A stretch of DNA of 64,000 nt from Cinclus cinclus (GCF_963662255.1 NC_085051.1:56707101-56771100), one strand, 5' to 3'. Shown: positions 1-14,199, counted from the stretch's first letter. The notes: a model not told the origin generated them from the sequence alone. A program made the numbers and translations.

Positions 1-3000
1 TCCATTCCAACATTATATTCACAAAATAAATGTTGAAAACAAAAATTCTTCCTGTAAAGGAAAAGGTCGGAGCAGTAAAATGCCTGTAATTTACCTGAGA
101 GATCTTTAAGGAAGAAAATGTCAACCGTCTTTTGAATACCTGACATGAATAAACAGCACAGCATCAGGGACAGAGGTTGAGACAACATTATCTGAACTTT
201 AATTAGCCAAGAGTCCCTGCAGAGCAATAGCAGACAATTCCAAGATTAAGGGCACATAGTACTGTACAATGAAAAACTGTGATTTTTCTTAAGAACCCTG
301 GCTCCCAAACTTTCCCTTTCAAGTCACAGGTTCACAATCCGGGAAGGAGCCAAGGGGGGCACTGGGTAGCAGAAATCTCCGATAAATCAGAAAAGTCTGT
401 GTTGAAGGGTGGAGAACTGGCTGTGAAAAAACTGTCAGATGAAAGGATGAGCATGACCCCCTAATGGAACCCTGACAGGAACTGGGATATAGGAGCATTT
501 CTGCAAAGATACAAGGAATGCTTGGCACATCAAACACTGAAAACCAGGCTGGAAAATATTGTGCAGTGCCTCCTCACACTGGCAGGCAAATGTTCTGGCT
601 AATTTACAGTATCTTTTTTTTTTTTCCCCAATGACACACAATCTCTCAGTTCTATGAATCATTATATTATGCCAATTAACTGTCCTCAGAGGTCTCATCA
701 CTTTCTAAAACCCACTGCCAGAGTTAAAAGATGGGGACTGGTAGATTTTGCTAAACTGACGCCACATAGTTCATTAAACAGCAAGAAACACAGATGAAGA
801 ATTTATGTGTGCCTGTTACCTGTGCTGACCAAGGCCATGTTTGCTCTGTGAATTCTAAGGAATCACTGTCCCTTCCATGAAGAAAAAAAAAAAACAAGAA
901 AAAACATGTCTTTTCTTTGAAAGAAATTAGATGCCTTCTTTAAACTGTATATAAGCTCATGATGAAAGTTAAGAACTTGTGTAAATGTAGTCCAGTGAAA
1001 GAAAGGATTTCAGTATGGACCTAAGTAGCTCTGGACTTGAAATCCTCCTAGCTACAAGCAGTGATTTTGCAAACCCCTCTTCCTGTGAGCTATGGCTTAG
1101 TGGGTCTGAGGTATATCTGTCCTTGCAAACCTCTTGCCTTGGCACCTGCTACAGCCCCAGTTCCAAACCACTCTGCAGTACCTGTGCACCCCTTGCACTG
1201 AGACAAGCCCACAGGGAGACCAAGCAGTGCTCCTGCCCCTGGTTATTTTGAGATTAGCCACCAAAAGAGTGCTAAAAGACTTCCTGGAAGAGCCTCAAAG
1301 GAGCAGAATCATTTTCTAATTACAATAAATCTAAACAAAAATGGCTTGTAAATTTTAGGGGTTAAAGAGAAAAAGGATCTTAAATTTCAAGTGACATTAT
1401 GCAATCAGGCCAAGATTGTTTAATTTACCACATGCTGGGTAATAGTCTGAGAAGGCTCCATGTTTCCAGAACTAAAATAGGCTCTTTATTAACAGGGTGA
1501 TTTGCAGAGAGGCTGTGGGCAGAGCTGGCATCCAAGCCTGTTCCACTCCCCAGAGCATCCTCCAAACACTTCCTCCATGCTGTGTGCACTCCAGGATCTA
1601 TTCAGGTTACTACAAAGATTTTTTAACAGGTGAAAAGTTGAAGCTAAATGAGTCCAAAGTGCAGATTGTCACAACAGTGGAAACAGAAGCAGAGGGTCAA
1701 GGAAACTCTCCTGTAAGAACACAGGATGAGAAGACTCCACCGTGTGCCAAGTCTGAGTGGGAGAAAAGTTATTCAGAGCTCTCCAAGATGCTCAGCTTTG
1801 CTCTGTGCCTGAGTTTGCTATAGATTTTGGATTATGTAAGAGATTAAAACTACCAGCAACATGTGTAAAAGGTCTGTTAAGAGTACACAAGGAGAGGAGA
1901 AGTCTCAGGAAAAGTCTGAACGTGCCATGGTCCCGGTCTAGACTCAGCACTTCCAAAAGGTCCTTCATTCTTCCCACCCGGAGGATCTGCTCAGCTGGAG
2001 CAGTGTGTGATACACACTCGGCTTTACATCCACAAATCTTTATGCTCTGTGATCGTGGCATCAGCTAGGTACCTCTGAAAATAAAACTAGGAGCAACTTT
2101 GCACCATGTTGTACCAGAAGAGTTTGATGGAGACACATATCTTCAAATGATCTAACTGGAGGGTGCATTAAATTCAAGCAATTATATTTCAAAATTAAAA
2201 CATTCTATTGAACTAAGAACAAAGGGCGCTTTTATGGCTCTTCCCTCTAATGAACTTCTCCAGATTTTAGAATGTGTTCAGGCCAATTTTCTAAATAGCT
2301 ATGTTTTTAAATGCCTTTCATCTCTGTTTGTATAAAAGAGTCATTACATTAGTCCAAGGAAGATCATAAAATTCTTCCCTTCTGTGCCATAAATTTTTAG
2401 TTTCTGTCATTGCCTGACATTTGGGGTATGTGCTGGCAAATGATACAGCATAATTCATTCAATCTTCACCTTGTGTTTGTGAAGTTGTTACAAAAAGAGA
2501 CATTCAGCTTCTGCTAAAAGACTTGCTAAAGAGATGACTTATGTGGCACAGATAAAAAATAATTACAACGAGGTCCTGCAGTCTTTACTCCAGAAAAATT
2601 TCCAATAAAAATCCATGAGAATCCCTGTGGGTTAAGGAAACAGAATTCAATAAGAATATGCAATTAATGAAAAGATTTTAATGGACTTCAGCAAGTCTCG
2701 GACCTGGACACTTCCCTCTAAGTATTTTAGCTGCAGGTAAAAAATCAGGAAATCAAGTTTAGTAAGAGAGAATGGAAGATCTAGGACTTGTTCTCCACAG
2801 CAAAAGAACCTCGCTGTGTTGAGGCTATAGATCTCAGACTCCAACTTTTTAAACTTTTTTTCCGTGCAAGCAGCACCTCTGCATCCAGACACCTCTGTCC
2901 TGTGCTCCTTGTGGCTGGAGGACAAGTGGCTGAATTTGGGTCTACACTCCACACCTACTTTTTGTTCAGATACTTCTGATGAAAAACTTTGTGACCATGA

Positions 3001-3910
3001 CACAGAGGTCTCAAACTGCTTAATCACGTCATGGTTATTGGCTGTTCATCCTCCTCCCTGTATCCCTTCACTGGGAGAGAAACACAGCTCAGTCTGTAGA
3101 CAGTCTGCTGCTCCTGGCCAAGAAGCCAGAGGACAGCACACTTCTGACTCTCAGGTGCATCCTCTGGGTAGAAGAAGTGGCCAAGAATTTAGGGAGGACT
3201 GGGGCACGAACTTGAGAATCACCTTCCTCTTCAAACCTCTGGAAAGCTTGGTGATGTCATATTGTATCAGCATCACTTACATATTATTAAACCTTGCTAA
3301 ACTGTGCAAGTTAACCTATTTTGTTTTTTTTTAGTGAAGATATTTAACAGAGCAAAACACAGAGTCACAACACACAGAAGAACCACTTGCAAAATCATTT
3401 GCATGTGCAAAGACAAAGTAGTAAACAAAGGACTTGAGAACTCTTTCAATCTTCCATTCCCCTGCAGCCCCTGCTAAGGTGGGGAGAGGACTACTCTTGT
3501 GCAAAAAAAGCAACGCAGACCTAATCCACTCAGGGTAGCACCACGAACACATAAATATGGCACAGGGCTAACAGGCACTGCTGGCTCCATCTGCCAGCAG
3601 CGGGTGAGCTCTGGAGACCAATGTAAATTATAACTTTTAAAAGTGAAAATAAGGCATTTGAGCACATCCCCGTGCTGCCCTTGGCCTCCTGCTGCCATTA
3701 AGTGCAGTGCATGGGGGATGGCTGCACCCTCAGCAGGGCTGAGCACCCTCCAAATGGGGGAAGGAGGGCTCAGGACATGCTATATATTCCAGGCCTGGCT
3801 TGGTCAGGATGGAAACACAGAGGCATTTTGCTGATGTCCCTGCCAGCAGCAGCAGGGGAGCACAGCAGCAGGATGTTGGGATGGCAGCAGTCGCTGTGCA
3901 CACACAGGTT
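1..3910. other. Non-coding DNA, presumed downstream SYT16 intron
   Basis: AT-rich single-copy-looking sequence. All open frames are short and random-looking in composition, and none is flanked by a convincing pair of splice sites in a compatible phase. The C2A and C2B domains of SYT16 would be expected further in this direction, but no segment resembling the conserved C2 core of the SYT14/16 group (for example its WQVHLVLLP stretch) is seen. Confidence 0.6.
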
Positions 3911-3954
3911 TTTGTGTGAACAGCCTGGCTGTGTGTGTGTGTGTGTGTGAACAG

Positions 3955-3992
<38 letters not shown>

Positions 3993-4030
3993 CAGCCTGG
4001 CTGTGTGTGTGTGTGTGTGTGTGTGAACAG

Positions 4031-4070
<40 letters not shown>

Positions 4071-4248
4071 CAGCCTGTGTGTGTGTGTGTATGTGTGTTT
4101 GTGAACAGCCTCTGTGTGTGAACATCCTGGGTGTGTGTGTGAACAGCGTGTGTGTGTTTGTGTGTGTGTATGTGTGTGTGAACAGCCTGTATGTGTGTGT
4201 CTGTCTGTGTCTCTGTGTGTGTGAACATCCTGGGTGTGTGTGTGTGAA

Positions 4249-4279
<31 letters not shown>

Positions 4280-4491
4280 AACAGCCTGTGTGTGTGTGTG
4301 TGTGTGTGTGTGAGCAGCCTGTGTGTGTGTGTGTGTGTGTGTGAACAGCCTGTGTGTGTGTGTGTGTGTGTGTGTGTGAGCAGCCTGTGTGTGTGTGTGT
4401 GAGCAGCCTGTGTGTGTGTGTGTGTGTGTGTGTGAACAGCCTCTGTGTGTGTGTGTGTGTGCGAGCAGCCTGTGTGTGTGTGTGTGAGCAG

Positions 4492-4535
<44 letters not shown>

Positions 4536-4623
4536 CAGCCTCTGTGTGTGTGTGTGTGTGAACAGCCTGTGTGTGTGTGTGTGTGAGCAGCCTGTGTGTG
4601 TGTGTGTGTTTGTGTGTGAGCAG

Positions 4624-4667
<44 letters not shown>

Positions 4668-4708
4668 CAGCCTGTGTATGTGTGTGTGTGAACGGCCTCT
4701 GTGTGTGT

Positions 4709-4771
<63 letters not shown>

Positions 4772-4776
4772 AGCAG

Positions 4777-4810
<34 letters not shown>

Positions 4811-4853
4811 CAGCCTGTGTATGTGTGTGTGTGAACGGCCTGTGTGTGTGTGT

Positions 4854-4886
<33 letters not shown>

Positions 4887-4891
4887 AGCAG

Positions 4892-4929
<38 letters not shown>

Positions 4930-5274
4930 CAGCCTGTGTGTGTGTGTGTATGTGTGTGTGTGTGTGTGTGTGTGAACGGCCTGTGTGTGTGTGTGTATGT
5001 GTGTATGTGTGTGTGTGTGTGTGTGTGTGAACGGCCTGTGTGTGTGTGTGTATGTGTGTATGTGTGTGTGTGTGTGTGTGTGTGAACGGCCTGTGTGTGT
5101 GTGTGTATGTGTGTATGTGTGTGTGTGTGTGTGTGAACGGCCTGTGTGTGTGTGTGTATGTGTGTATGTGTGTGTGTGTGTGTGTGTGTGAACGGCCTGT
5201 GTGTGTGTGTGTATGTGTGTATGTGTGTGTGTGTGTGTGTGAACGGCCTGTGTGTGTGTGTGTGTGTGTGTGAA

Positions 5275-5311
<37 letters not shown>

Positions 5312-5342
5312 CAGCCTCTGTGTGTGTGTGTGTGTGTGTGAA

Positions 5343-5377
<35 letters not shown>

Positions 5378-5416
5378 CAGCCTGTGTGTGTGTGTATGTG
5401 TGTGTGTGTGTGTGAA

Positions 5417-5455
<39 letters not shown>

Positions 5456-5458
5456 CAG

Positions 5459-5498
<40 letters not shown>

Positions 5499-5577
5499 CA
5501 GCCTGTGTGTGTGTGTGTATGTGTGTGTATGTGTGTGTATGTGTGTATGTGTGTGTGTGTGTGTGTGTGAACGGCCC
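3911..5577. repeat. Nested (TG)n minisatellite, 1.67 kb
   Basis: Runs of (TG)n, roughly 10 to 50 bp long, are separated more than 40 times by a short spacer of the type GAACAGCCTG. The spacers come in classes: AACAGCC and AGCAGCC in the left half, AACGGCC in the middle right, and AACAGCG alternating with AGCAGCC near the right end. TA substitutions (TGTATGTG) mark many units. Because neither strand of TG/CA nor the spacers holds a stop codon, long artificial open frames occur in both directions (Cys-Val or Thr-His repeats). These are not genes. On the SYT16 transcript strand the array reads as CA repeats. Confidence 0.97.
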
Positions 5578-6729
5578 GGGTGTCCGGTGTGGTCAGGCTC
5601 GTCCTGCAGCATGCAGGGCATGGTTTGGTTGCCAAGACTCACTTTGATAACCTCCATGGCAAACCCCAGCAGCTGAGCAAACAGGTGGAGAGGGAGGGAA
5701 AGCACCTTCCTCCACCTCAAACTTAACATCAGCCTCAGCTGAGCAAAGTGGGACCTGCTTTTACATACTCTGCTAGTTCTTTTAAAAATCTGCAGTATAA
5801 ACTTAATGTCTGTCACAGCTCCATAAATCTGCCTGCTGCTGCATAGCAGGCAGCACTGCTCTCCCAGGACAGAGCACCAAATCCAGCTGATCCCAGTAGA
5901 AGCCAACTCCTTTCATGCCAGCACACGGGTAGGTTTGACCCTCTGGTCTGGCGTGCTACAGTTTGATAACAAGCCTTCTCTTCCTGCTGGAAAACTGCTC
6001 TCAATTGGAGAAAAAAAGCTGTGTTACTACTCTGGTAAAAGTAAAAAAAAATATTTTAAACATTAGTTTGTAAATGGTCGGTGACCAGCTGTTGTAAAAT
6101 TTAATTACTTTTATGTAATCTATTAAAAATAACCTTCTTTTAAATTTTCTTAGATTAAAGTTATTTCAAATTGTAACAACCCCATGGCCTAAATGTGATC
6201 TAGTCAAATAATCAAAACACATAAAAATAAATATTCCTTTTCAGCCTAATACTGGCATTTCTACCTGCAGCTCATGTAAGTTCTACAAAATTTATCTAAT
6301 TGCTCAGCAAATGCTATGAAGTTCTATTAATATGCCTATATCTTTTGGGTGAGTAAAATAAAAATAAAATCTCAGTTTAGCCAAAACTCCACATTTCACT
6401 CAAACAACTTTCTAAAAAATCCTGTGTAAAACAGCATCTTTAGTAATTAAACCGCACCTCTCACCATTCTCTCAAACAATGGAAACATTAAAATCCTGGG
6501 TCCATGGGCGTGAGGCTATAAGCTTAGATAAATGTGAAATTAACACAATGTGAAATTCTGATTATTACAAGAAATTTTTCAAAGGCCATGTGGACGCAGG
6601 ACTCCCGGACAGCTCCCGACCCACCTGCAACCCCTACAGGAGCACAGCAGAGCCCTTTTGCTAAGAGAGGAGGAGAAGGGTGCAGGATGGAGGAGAGAAC
6701 CTTGGCATGGTGTGATACATTATTGGCTG

Positions 6730-7130
6730 CTTGACTTTGATTTCAGCTTCCCCAGTCCCCAAAGCACGACTGCATCACTTGTTGTGACAGTGGCTGCTAT
6801 TCCTCACAAACATTTGGAAGCACACGGGCTAATTAAACGGTGGCACTGGGGAATCTGCAGCAAATGCCCGATGTGCCTGCTGCTGAATCGCTGCCTGAGC
6901 AGCCGACAGCTCCCTGTCAACTTAATATCTCTGTATTAATAACAGTAACTTAACCCGGGGGAGAGGAAAACGATCACCATTCAAACACACAAGTGGCCTG
7001 ATTAGCAAAGGACAAGGGGGAAGCATTTTCTACATCACCATGGAAACTTAAATAAAGGGCCCATAATTACAATCTAAATTCTGGGAAGATAATGAATACA
7101 TCTTGAGATCTGCAGATGTTGTGTAGCATA
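6730..7130. promoter_or_regulatory. Candidate conserved non-coding element A
   Basis: Complex non-repetitive sequence with embedded homeodomain-type cores (GCTAATTAAA near 6829, ATAATTAC near 7063) and an E-box-like stretch, flanked by simpler AT-rich DNA. It has no coding frame with codon-like composition. The call comes from sequence texture only; conservation cannot be measured here. Confidence 0.25.
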
Positions 7131-10100
7131 TACATATTTCCAGCAACTTCAAGGCAATTACTTCTATGCAGCATCTGTTTTACAAATCAACTTCCCACTG
7201 CTCGTAACGAGGCATGTGGGATTTTTAATTTGTTTTTTCCCATAGGAGACAGTGGGAGAAGAAGAAGAGTGACCTCTTTTCTCTGGCAAGGTATTTCAAA
7301 CTACCACTATTTATTTAGAAATTTCAAACACCCAGTCAGTTACAAAGTTAGCTTACAGGCATCTAAATACACCAAGCTAAAATGCATTGAATAAATAATT
7401 CAAGAATTCTCTGCAGTGATACCAAGCAGAAAGAATTACTTATCATTTGCTCCAAGCTTACCCAAGGAAAAAAACTACCCCATATAATACATCTTGTAGG
7501 TGTGAAGTACAGAGATACTGCATCCATCCTCTCTGCCTGCATGTTAAAAAATCAACAACAAAAACCAGTCATTTTGTCTGAACAATGCAAACTTTCCAAA
7601 TGCCAGATTTCTGGTTTTCCAATACATTTAATGCTGCCTTTGTGCGTCCACTTTTGTCTAAGAGATTTTGATTCTGCTCTACAGAAGTCCGTGAGAGTTT
7701 CAATGGGGACATCACCTGAAGGAAGCAGGGGTAGTACACAAAAAAAATGCATTTGATCACATAACCAAGGCAATATCAGTACACCTATGCATAATGCATA
7801 CACTCAGAGCATCCCAGGAGAACTCACTGCCGTGTTCTTTGCTTTTACAGAAGCAGTCACCCAGGCCTGGCCTTAAAATTTTCATGATCAGGATGACAGA
7901 GAAGAACTGTGATCTGTAACAGTTCCCACCTCAGCAAAACCTAGAACCGTGCACAGAAACAAAAGCTTTTCTTTGGAAAACTGGAAAGGTTTGTGGCAAA
8001 CAAGGGACTTGTTAACACCTCCCAAAAAAAGGAGGAACATTTCGTACAGGGAGCACTCAGCAACACACATGGAATTGCTCCTATCAATTCCTAAGGTACA
8101 GCTCTGTAGTAGTTTTCAGTCTGGAGCCTTCTTCCTGCTCTTGTTGTCAGCCACATGAACTGGGAATTCAAAGTGACACACAAAGTAATGGACCTGCCTG
8201 ATTTAGGCTTGACTATGGAGGAGGGCACCCAATCCAAGCCATTCCCTTAGATCCCAAATGTGTTAAAAAATGCTCCTACACACTGACAGGATACCCCACC
8301 ATCACCCACTGGTTTACTGCTCAGGAGGATTTCTCCTTGCACTGTCCCTATGTATTTTCATCCCTTCCTGCCAGCTCTACCAACCAGGGAATATTTGGTG
8401 TCCTGGGCTAAAGGTGAGGTTTGCCCCTCTCTGCTGAGTGTCAATAGACAGTGCCCTGCTTTTGTCTCTCCATCTGTCCTCACTCCATGACCAAACCAAT
8501 CAGGAAGCTGCCCAAGGTGAGTTTATTTGGGTGCTTGCATGTGACACAGGTATAGAGAACCAGAACTCGGGAGCCTTTATGCCAAGGGATATTTACAACA
8601 AAAATATTTTTTTAAGGAAAGAGAACAAAGCAGCAAAAAAGAGACTAATCAGGAAAAAAAGATATTTTTTGGTTCTAACTGCCTCTACAGCAGTCAGAGC
8701 AATACACCCCAATTCTGCATACAGCTGTGCAAAGAAATAGAGGGCTGCCCACAGAAAACAGCACGAAAACCAGCATATTTTCCTGTTGTTTGTTTCCTGC
8801 TCCCAAAATTGGATTTTAAAAATAGGAACATGGGATTCCACATCAAACTGTCTCTCACCGTGCTGCCTAAGGTTCTTCCATAGCTGTAGGAAATGGCAGC
8901 CAAGATGCTGAACCACAATCATCCCTGATTTTCCCAATCACCTACTATACATCTGGAGCAAATATGAGTCAGGCTTCATTTACTCTACTGGGTTCTATTA
9001 GCACAGTCCCAGGATTCGTACAGAAGTGGAAGAAAAAATAAAAAAGAGATTACACACTGTAGGAGACACTGCTAAACCAGGAAAACCCCTGGTGTGGATG
9101 CAGTTACATCCATGAGTCAGCCTGCAGCTCCCTGACAGCTCAGGTTGGGCTGTGTGCAGGAAACATGCAGCTGCAGAGGCAGAAAAGCACCTTCATATCT
9201 GTCAGCAGATATGTGACACTGGGGACACTGCAGGGCGCAGGTGAGCTCAGTGTGCTCTGGGCTGTGGGGCTGGAAAAGCTCCTGGGCTCAGAAACTAAAC
9301 AACTGCTGGATGCCAATGGCTGGTGGAGTAGAAAACACCGACCTTTCATTCCAACAAAGAAAAAGAACTTTCCCCTCACCAGTATCATTTTTATGACAGC
9401 TTTCCTGGTCATTTTCATACCACAATGGGTTGAATTCCTTCAGGTTACCCATCCATCATTCTTTCTATTTGTTTGTTTGGCTTGTTTATGAAATTTCTCT
9501 AATGAAAGGGAGTCAGATCCTAAAATTCCTTCAGTATGTTTAAGGAAGTTTCTCTGGATTGGCACTCCTTGCTTTCAGCTAGCAGAAATCAGACTGGCCA
9601 AAGAAACATCCAGAAAATTCAGGTCACTGAATTTGCACCCCTGTAAAGCAGTTTCACCACTCCACACAGACCCAGTGTATGCTCATACCATTCACAACAC
9701 CCAACCACCAGCTTCACACCCACAAGCCTTTGTTTGCTGATTAACGGTGTGGAAATGAACTCCCTCGAAAATATATTTGTTTGGATTTGACACAGAAAAC
9801 CACTGCACTTCAACAAGGCAGATATTTATTTTCCCACTGATTTTTCTAATTGAAACTTTGTTTGCTGCCAGAGGGTTGATTCACCACAGTCCCCCTTTGC
9901 TGTAACACCACAGCACTCCTGGGAAAATCACCAGCTTTGGGAGCAGCAGTGCGTGGGGATGTGGTGCAGCAAGACTCACGTGTCTTCAGGACTGAAGCTG
10001 CCACCCAAAAGGGACAATCCTGTCCTCCTGCCCTTCCAATCTTCCCTTTATTTTGGTTTTAGCAATCACATGGCCAACTCACCTGGTTCCAAAGTATCAG

Positions 10101-13100
10101 GGAAGGGGCTGCTGGCTCTTGTTTGAAGCAAGAGGCTGGGCTGAGTCACCACACAGTGGCTTGCTGGTGAGGCCAGGCAAGGGAAGCAGCTCAGCTGTGT
10201 GATGGGGGAAGGATGCTCTATCTCAGCTGCAGTTTTACATCAACTGCAAAACTCAGGCCCCAGGGTTTTGTAGCTACATTATTTATGGCAATAAGTCTAA
10301 CCCCCAAACTGACCTTGAGACACAGAGCTCCAGCAAACCACAGGGCTCTCATTAATCCAAATTCAGGGCTTTCTCTCCAGCACCAGTCTCATTATTTGCT
10401 AGAAAATATTCCCACAGCAATTATGCTGTATAGACTGCACAGGTTTGAGTCCCTCTCAGCCTGAGGAGGTAAATTCCTCCAAGCACCTAGCTTGTGGGGG
10501 CAAATCCTCATGAATCCCTCCAGGAATGCTTCATCTCACAGGGGTACTGAGTTCTTGAGTCAGGGTAGTACCTGCCTGGACATGAGGGAACTTTCAGGTG
10601 GTGCAATGATGCCATGAGAGCATCAGCTATTTTCATGGTCATGGGAAGGGATTTTCTACAGATTGTTCTATGGACTGATTTAAGGTTCAACCCAAGCCAT
10701 GCTTGTTGGTCTACAAATAGCTACTGATGAAGTGTCTCTAAGTCCATCAGTGGAAACTGCATGAGAATCACACAAACAGCATCTGTGGAGGTACAGCCCA
10801 ACCACACCTTCCTCATTACCTGCGAGATCCCCAAAGCCCAACAGTGACATTCCCTGCCTTTAAAACTATTTCCATCACTGTCATCTCCCTATTGCTTTCA
10901 TTGCAGAAAATAAATTATCCCCTTGGCTACTAAAAACACCTGAGGAGTCTATGAGGCCACTCAAAATGATGGTCGCTGCCACCAGGTCATTACAGCAGCC
11001 AAAAATTACCTGGCCACAAGGAAGTCATATCCACACCTCTGTCTGGCAAAGGGTGGAGATCAGAACAGCTCACTTTTTGGCAGAGTGATCCCATCTTGGA
11101 TAAGCTTACATTAGTGGGTTTTGTGCTCTTAAGCATTGCAAAGAGGCCAGGAGGGAACAGGGATGGAATATCTGTGCTTCCACCAAGCCCCTGCAGGCCA
11201 AGCTGGCAACAACTGCAACAGAAAAGAAAAAAAAGCCCCCCACACACACACATAAAAAAAAAAAGTAAAATAAAAAAAGAAAAGGCAAACAGTACTACTG
11301 TTTGTGTCAGCACACAGAAATACTATGTTCCAGCTCTGCAGGGTGCTGCTAGTATTGCCTGCACGTAACCCCCACCACAACACAATGAGATCATTCACAC
11401 CTGCCTGCCTGTAGTAGGAGAGGGAAGGTGAGGAGGCAGGGTTTCTAGGAGAAAGGCAGCATTTCCCAGATGCTGCCAAGATGCTGTTTATTCGTAAATG
11501 AAGTCTCTTGAGTCCTAAACAACCTTCCCAGAGGAAGATAGAGTCGCAACTGCCATATGGAGAGTGGGAAGAGGATGTCACTTAGCAAAAGTGGATCAGA
11601 AAATACATGCACAAACACACACGCTCACACAACAATTTGTTCTGTAACTGCACTGAATGGCAAAATCCATTTCATCCTCTCAAATAAATCCTTCTCCATA
11701 CAGCTTATGCAACCTTCTAGATGACAAGAGCAGATGATAAACACTCCTGAGCAGAGCATCCTTCCCCATGCCCCCAGGGAGATGGGCACAAGGAAGCTCT
11801 GCCCACCAGACAAGGAGCTTGGTGAAAACCCAGACCCCTGATCTACTGTGGGCTGGCAAAGACACTGTGTCTAAAATCACTGACTGAGGATGAACAGCAA
11901 TGCTGACAGGCCCAAGACAGAGCTGGCAATGGTACCACCTTTGAGAAATTGTGGTTTGAACTAGTTTGGCTTCACTTCCCCAGCTGTAAAGCTGACATGC
12001 CACAATCCACCCTCCTTTTGTGGCTGTTGTGTTCTCTCATCCCCACTCACATGTGGCATCCTGCATAAAGATCCCTTATAACGATAAAATTTGAAGGGAC
12101 AGAACTGAAAAGGAGTACTTTAAATACAAGTAGGAACATTGTACCACCTTCTCAAGGACAAAAGTCTGTGCACAAACACTTGGAGAGGTTCTGAATTTCG
12201 CAGAGAGAAAGCATTCAATGCAAACTCACGTTTGCACTTCAGAAAGCCACGGGCTTGTATCACATTCTTCAGAGAGCAGATGCATGTCTCCAGTCACGTT
12301 TGTGCTTTGTCCCACTCAAGCTGCCAGGAGTATTTTCTCTGAAGTGTTTTTGTCCACTGTCTGCCTTTGCTTTCATTCCCTTGGTCCTCATGGTGGTATT
12401 GATTCAGTGCAGCCTCTTTAAGTGTCCTTCTTGGAGTACAGGCACTGATTTTTATAGGGTTACATTCTGGCTAGAACACTGGCTGGCTCCATGCTCAGAC
12501 AGGTGATAAAATTCATAAGCACTTCTCAATGTGGAGACTGGCCATCTATCTATTTTAGTCTCAAATTCAAGCAGAAATTTAATTTATCACATAATCAACA
12601 TCTTCTTCTTATGGGTATTATTTGCTGTGTGGGTTTACAGGTCCTAATGAAAACCTCACTTCTTGCCTAGGATTTCCTGTCTGTATGAAGGGTCATTTAC
12701 TGAGGTCAGGAGTGTTCATATAGAGCAGAAAGAATAATTTCCTTTACTCCAGCAATTACAGGCAAAAAATCAATGACCCCTGTTAAGCTGGAGGCCGAGG
12801 TAAGTAAATGCAATAGTGCTTTCTAGATTTAAAAATTCCCAGAGTCTCAGAGGTATGCTTCCCCTCACACATGTGCTGAGGAAAACTAGCCAGCCATCTA
12901 GACAGGGATGTCACACTTCTGAGCATTCCAAGGACACAAAAATTATTTTAGTGCAACTGAAATGCAGCCTTCAGCTGGCACTGAGGTTGTCCACTTGTTG
13001 GGGAGGAAAAAAAAAAAAAAACCTCTAAGGGCTTCTTTGCAGTGGAAGAGCCGTGTTCACCTATCCATTACAGCAGTGCTGTGAGCAGTGCCAGACAGCC

Positions 13101-13819
13101 TGGGAGACTTCCACCACTGTGTAAAAATAGTTCAGCTCTCACTCAGAAGGCTCAGCTCTGCTGCTGTGTCTGTCCCCATGCCTTTTCAGGGCAGTGTCTG
13201 CTGAGACTGAGAACTTAATGGTCACTCTGGCTTTCTCTTTGCAAAGGACAGCAGCCCTGAGGGAGAAGTGGGCTGAAGCCCTCTTGCTTTCACTGCACGG
13301 TCGCTGCTGTTCACTTTTTTCATTATTGCTGCCTTTTTCCCCTTTAGATTCATGCTGGGAAGCGGGACTGGTCACCTCTACCCTTCTACTTGCAGTGCAC
13401 TACTTTCACAAAATCACAAGGTGTGGTTTCTTGCTCCACGGTTTGTTGGTTTGGATTTATTTTTTTCAATTCTTAAGCCAAATGTGCAATGATGGATCTG
13501 GCAGCCACCCCCAGTCAGCTGAGCAGCAGCATCTCAGCCATGGGGAGATGTAAAGGCTGCTCTCTCTGCTCCTCACTGTGAGACAGTTTCTCTGCCATAA
13601 ACACCGAGGTTAAACAGTGGACAAGGGCCTGGGAGAGCAAGATCATCTGTTTCTGCAAAATTCACAAATACACGATTTGCCACTGGTGGCAGCAATCTGT
13701 ATACACAGAAGACTCTGCCTTGCCATCATTAACTTCTTAAGCCAAACACTTGGCACTGCAATATTTCCTGCTGAGCTACCTTCTCAATATTAAACTGTGG
13801 ATCAAAAACATACAGTGTT

Positions 13820-13893
13820 AAAAAAAAAAAAAAAAAAAAAAAAAACCAACCCAAACCAACCAAACAAAAAAACACCACCACCACCACCACCAA
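13820..13893. repeat. Compound microsatellite A26 / (CCAAAC)n / (CAC)n
   Basis: A run of about 26 A is followed by imperfect CCAAAC-type units and then a seven-copy CAC/ACC trinucleotide. The polarity is consistent with microsatellite growth at a poly(A) tract. No transposon body is recognisable upstream. Confidence 0.9.
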
Positions 13894-14199
13894 CTTTTCC
13901 TTGCATTTGTTTGAAAACTTGTTGCCACTTTACTACTATCATTCAATTACAGACCAGCACTGGGCAGCAGCCAAACCTGCACCCTATGATTAACTTGCCT
14001 CATGGTGTCTGATGGATGTTTGACTTAAAAACCAAAGAATTGCACTGCTCATATAATTTATTAGATCCCTAAGCCTAAAATAGGTTTTCAGCAATATCTG
14101 TGCTGCTTCAGAACCTAAGAAAATCTACTCTGTGAGCCAGGAAACATTTCCTAAGAGGCAAAAATGGGATGAAAAACATATTTGATGAAAAGGAGAAGT

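Noticed and set aside
2647..3027. 126-codon minus-strand frame containing SSEVSE, considered as a further SYT16 linker exon
   Set aside because: The match is very short, there is no good acceptor, and the donor (GTAGGT) is weak with uncertain phase.
3911..5577. Regular short spacers between repeats, superficially like a CRISPR array
   Set aside because: The spaced elements are dinucleotide runs of variable length with near-identical spacers, the opposite of CRISPR architecture, in a vertebrate genome.
3770..5906. Very long minus-strand open frames (over 600 codons) of Thr-His repeats, and plus-strand Cys-Val repeats
   Set aside because: They come from the TG/CA minisatellite, which lacks stop codons in several frames on both strands. 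There is no domain, no start context and no splice support.
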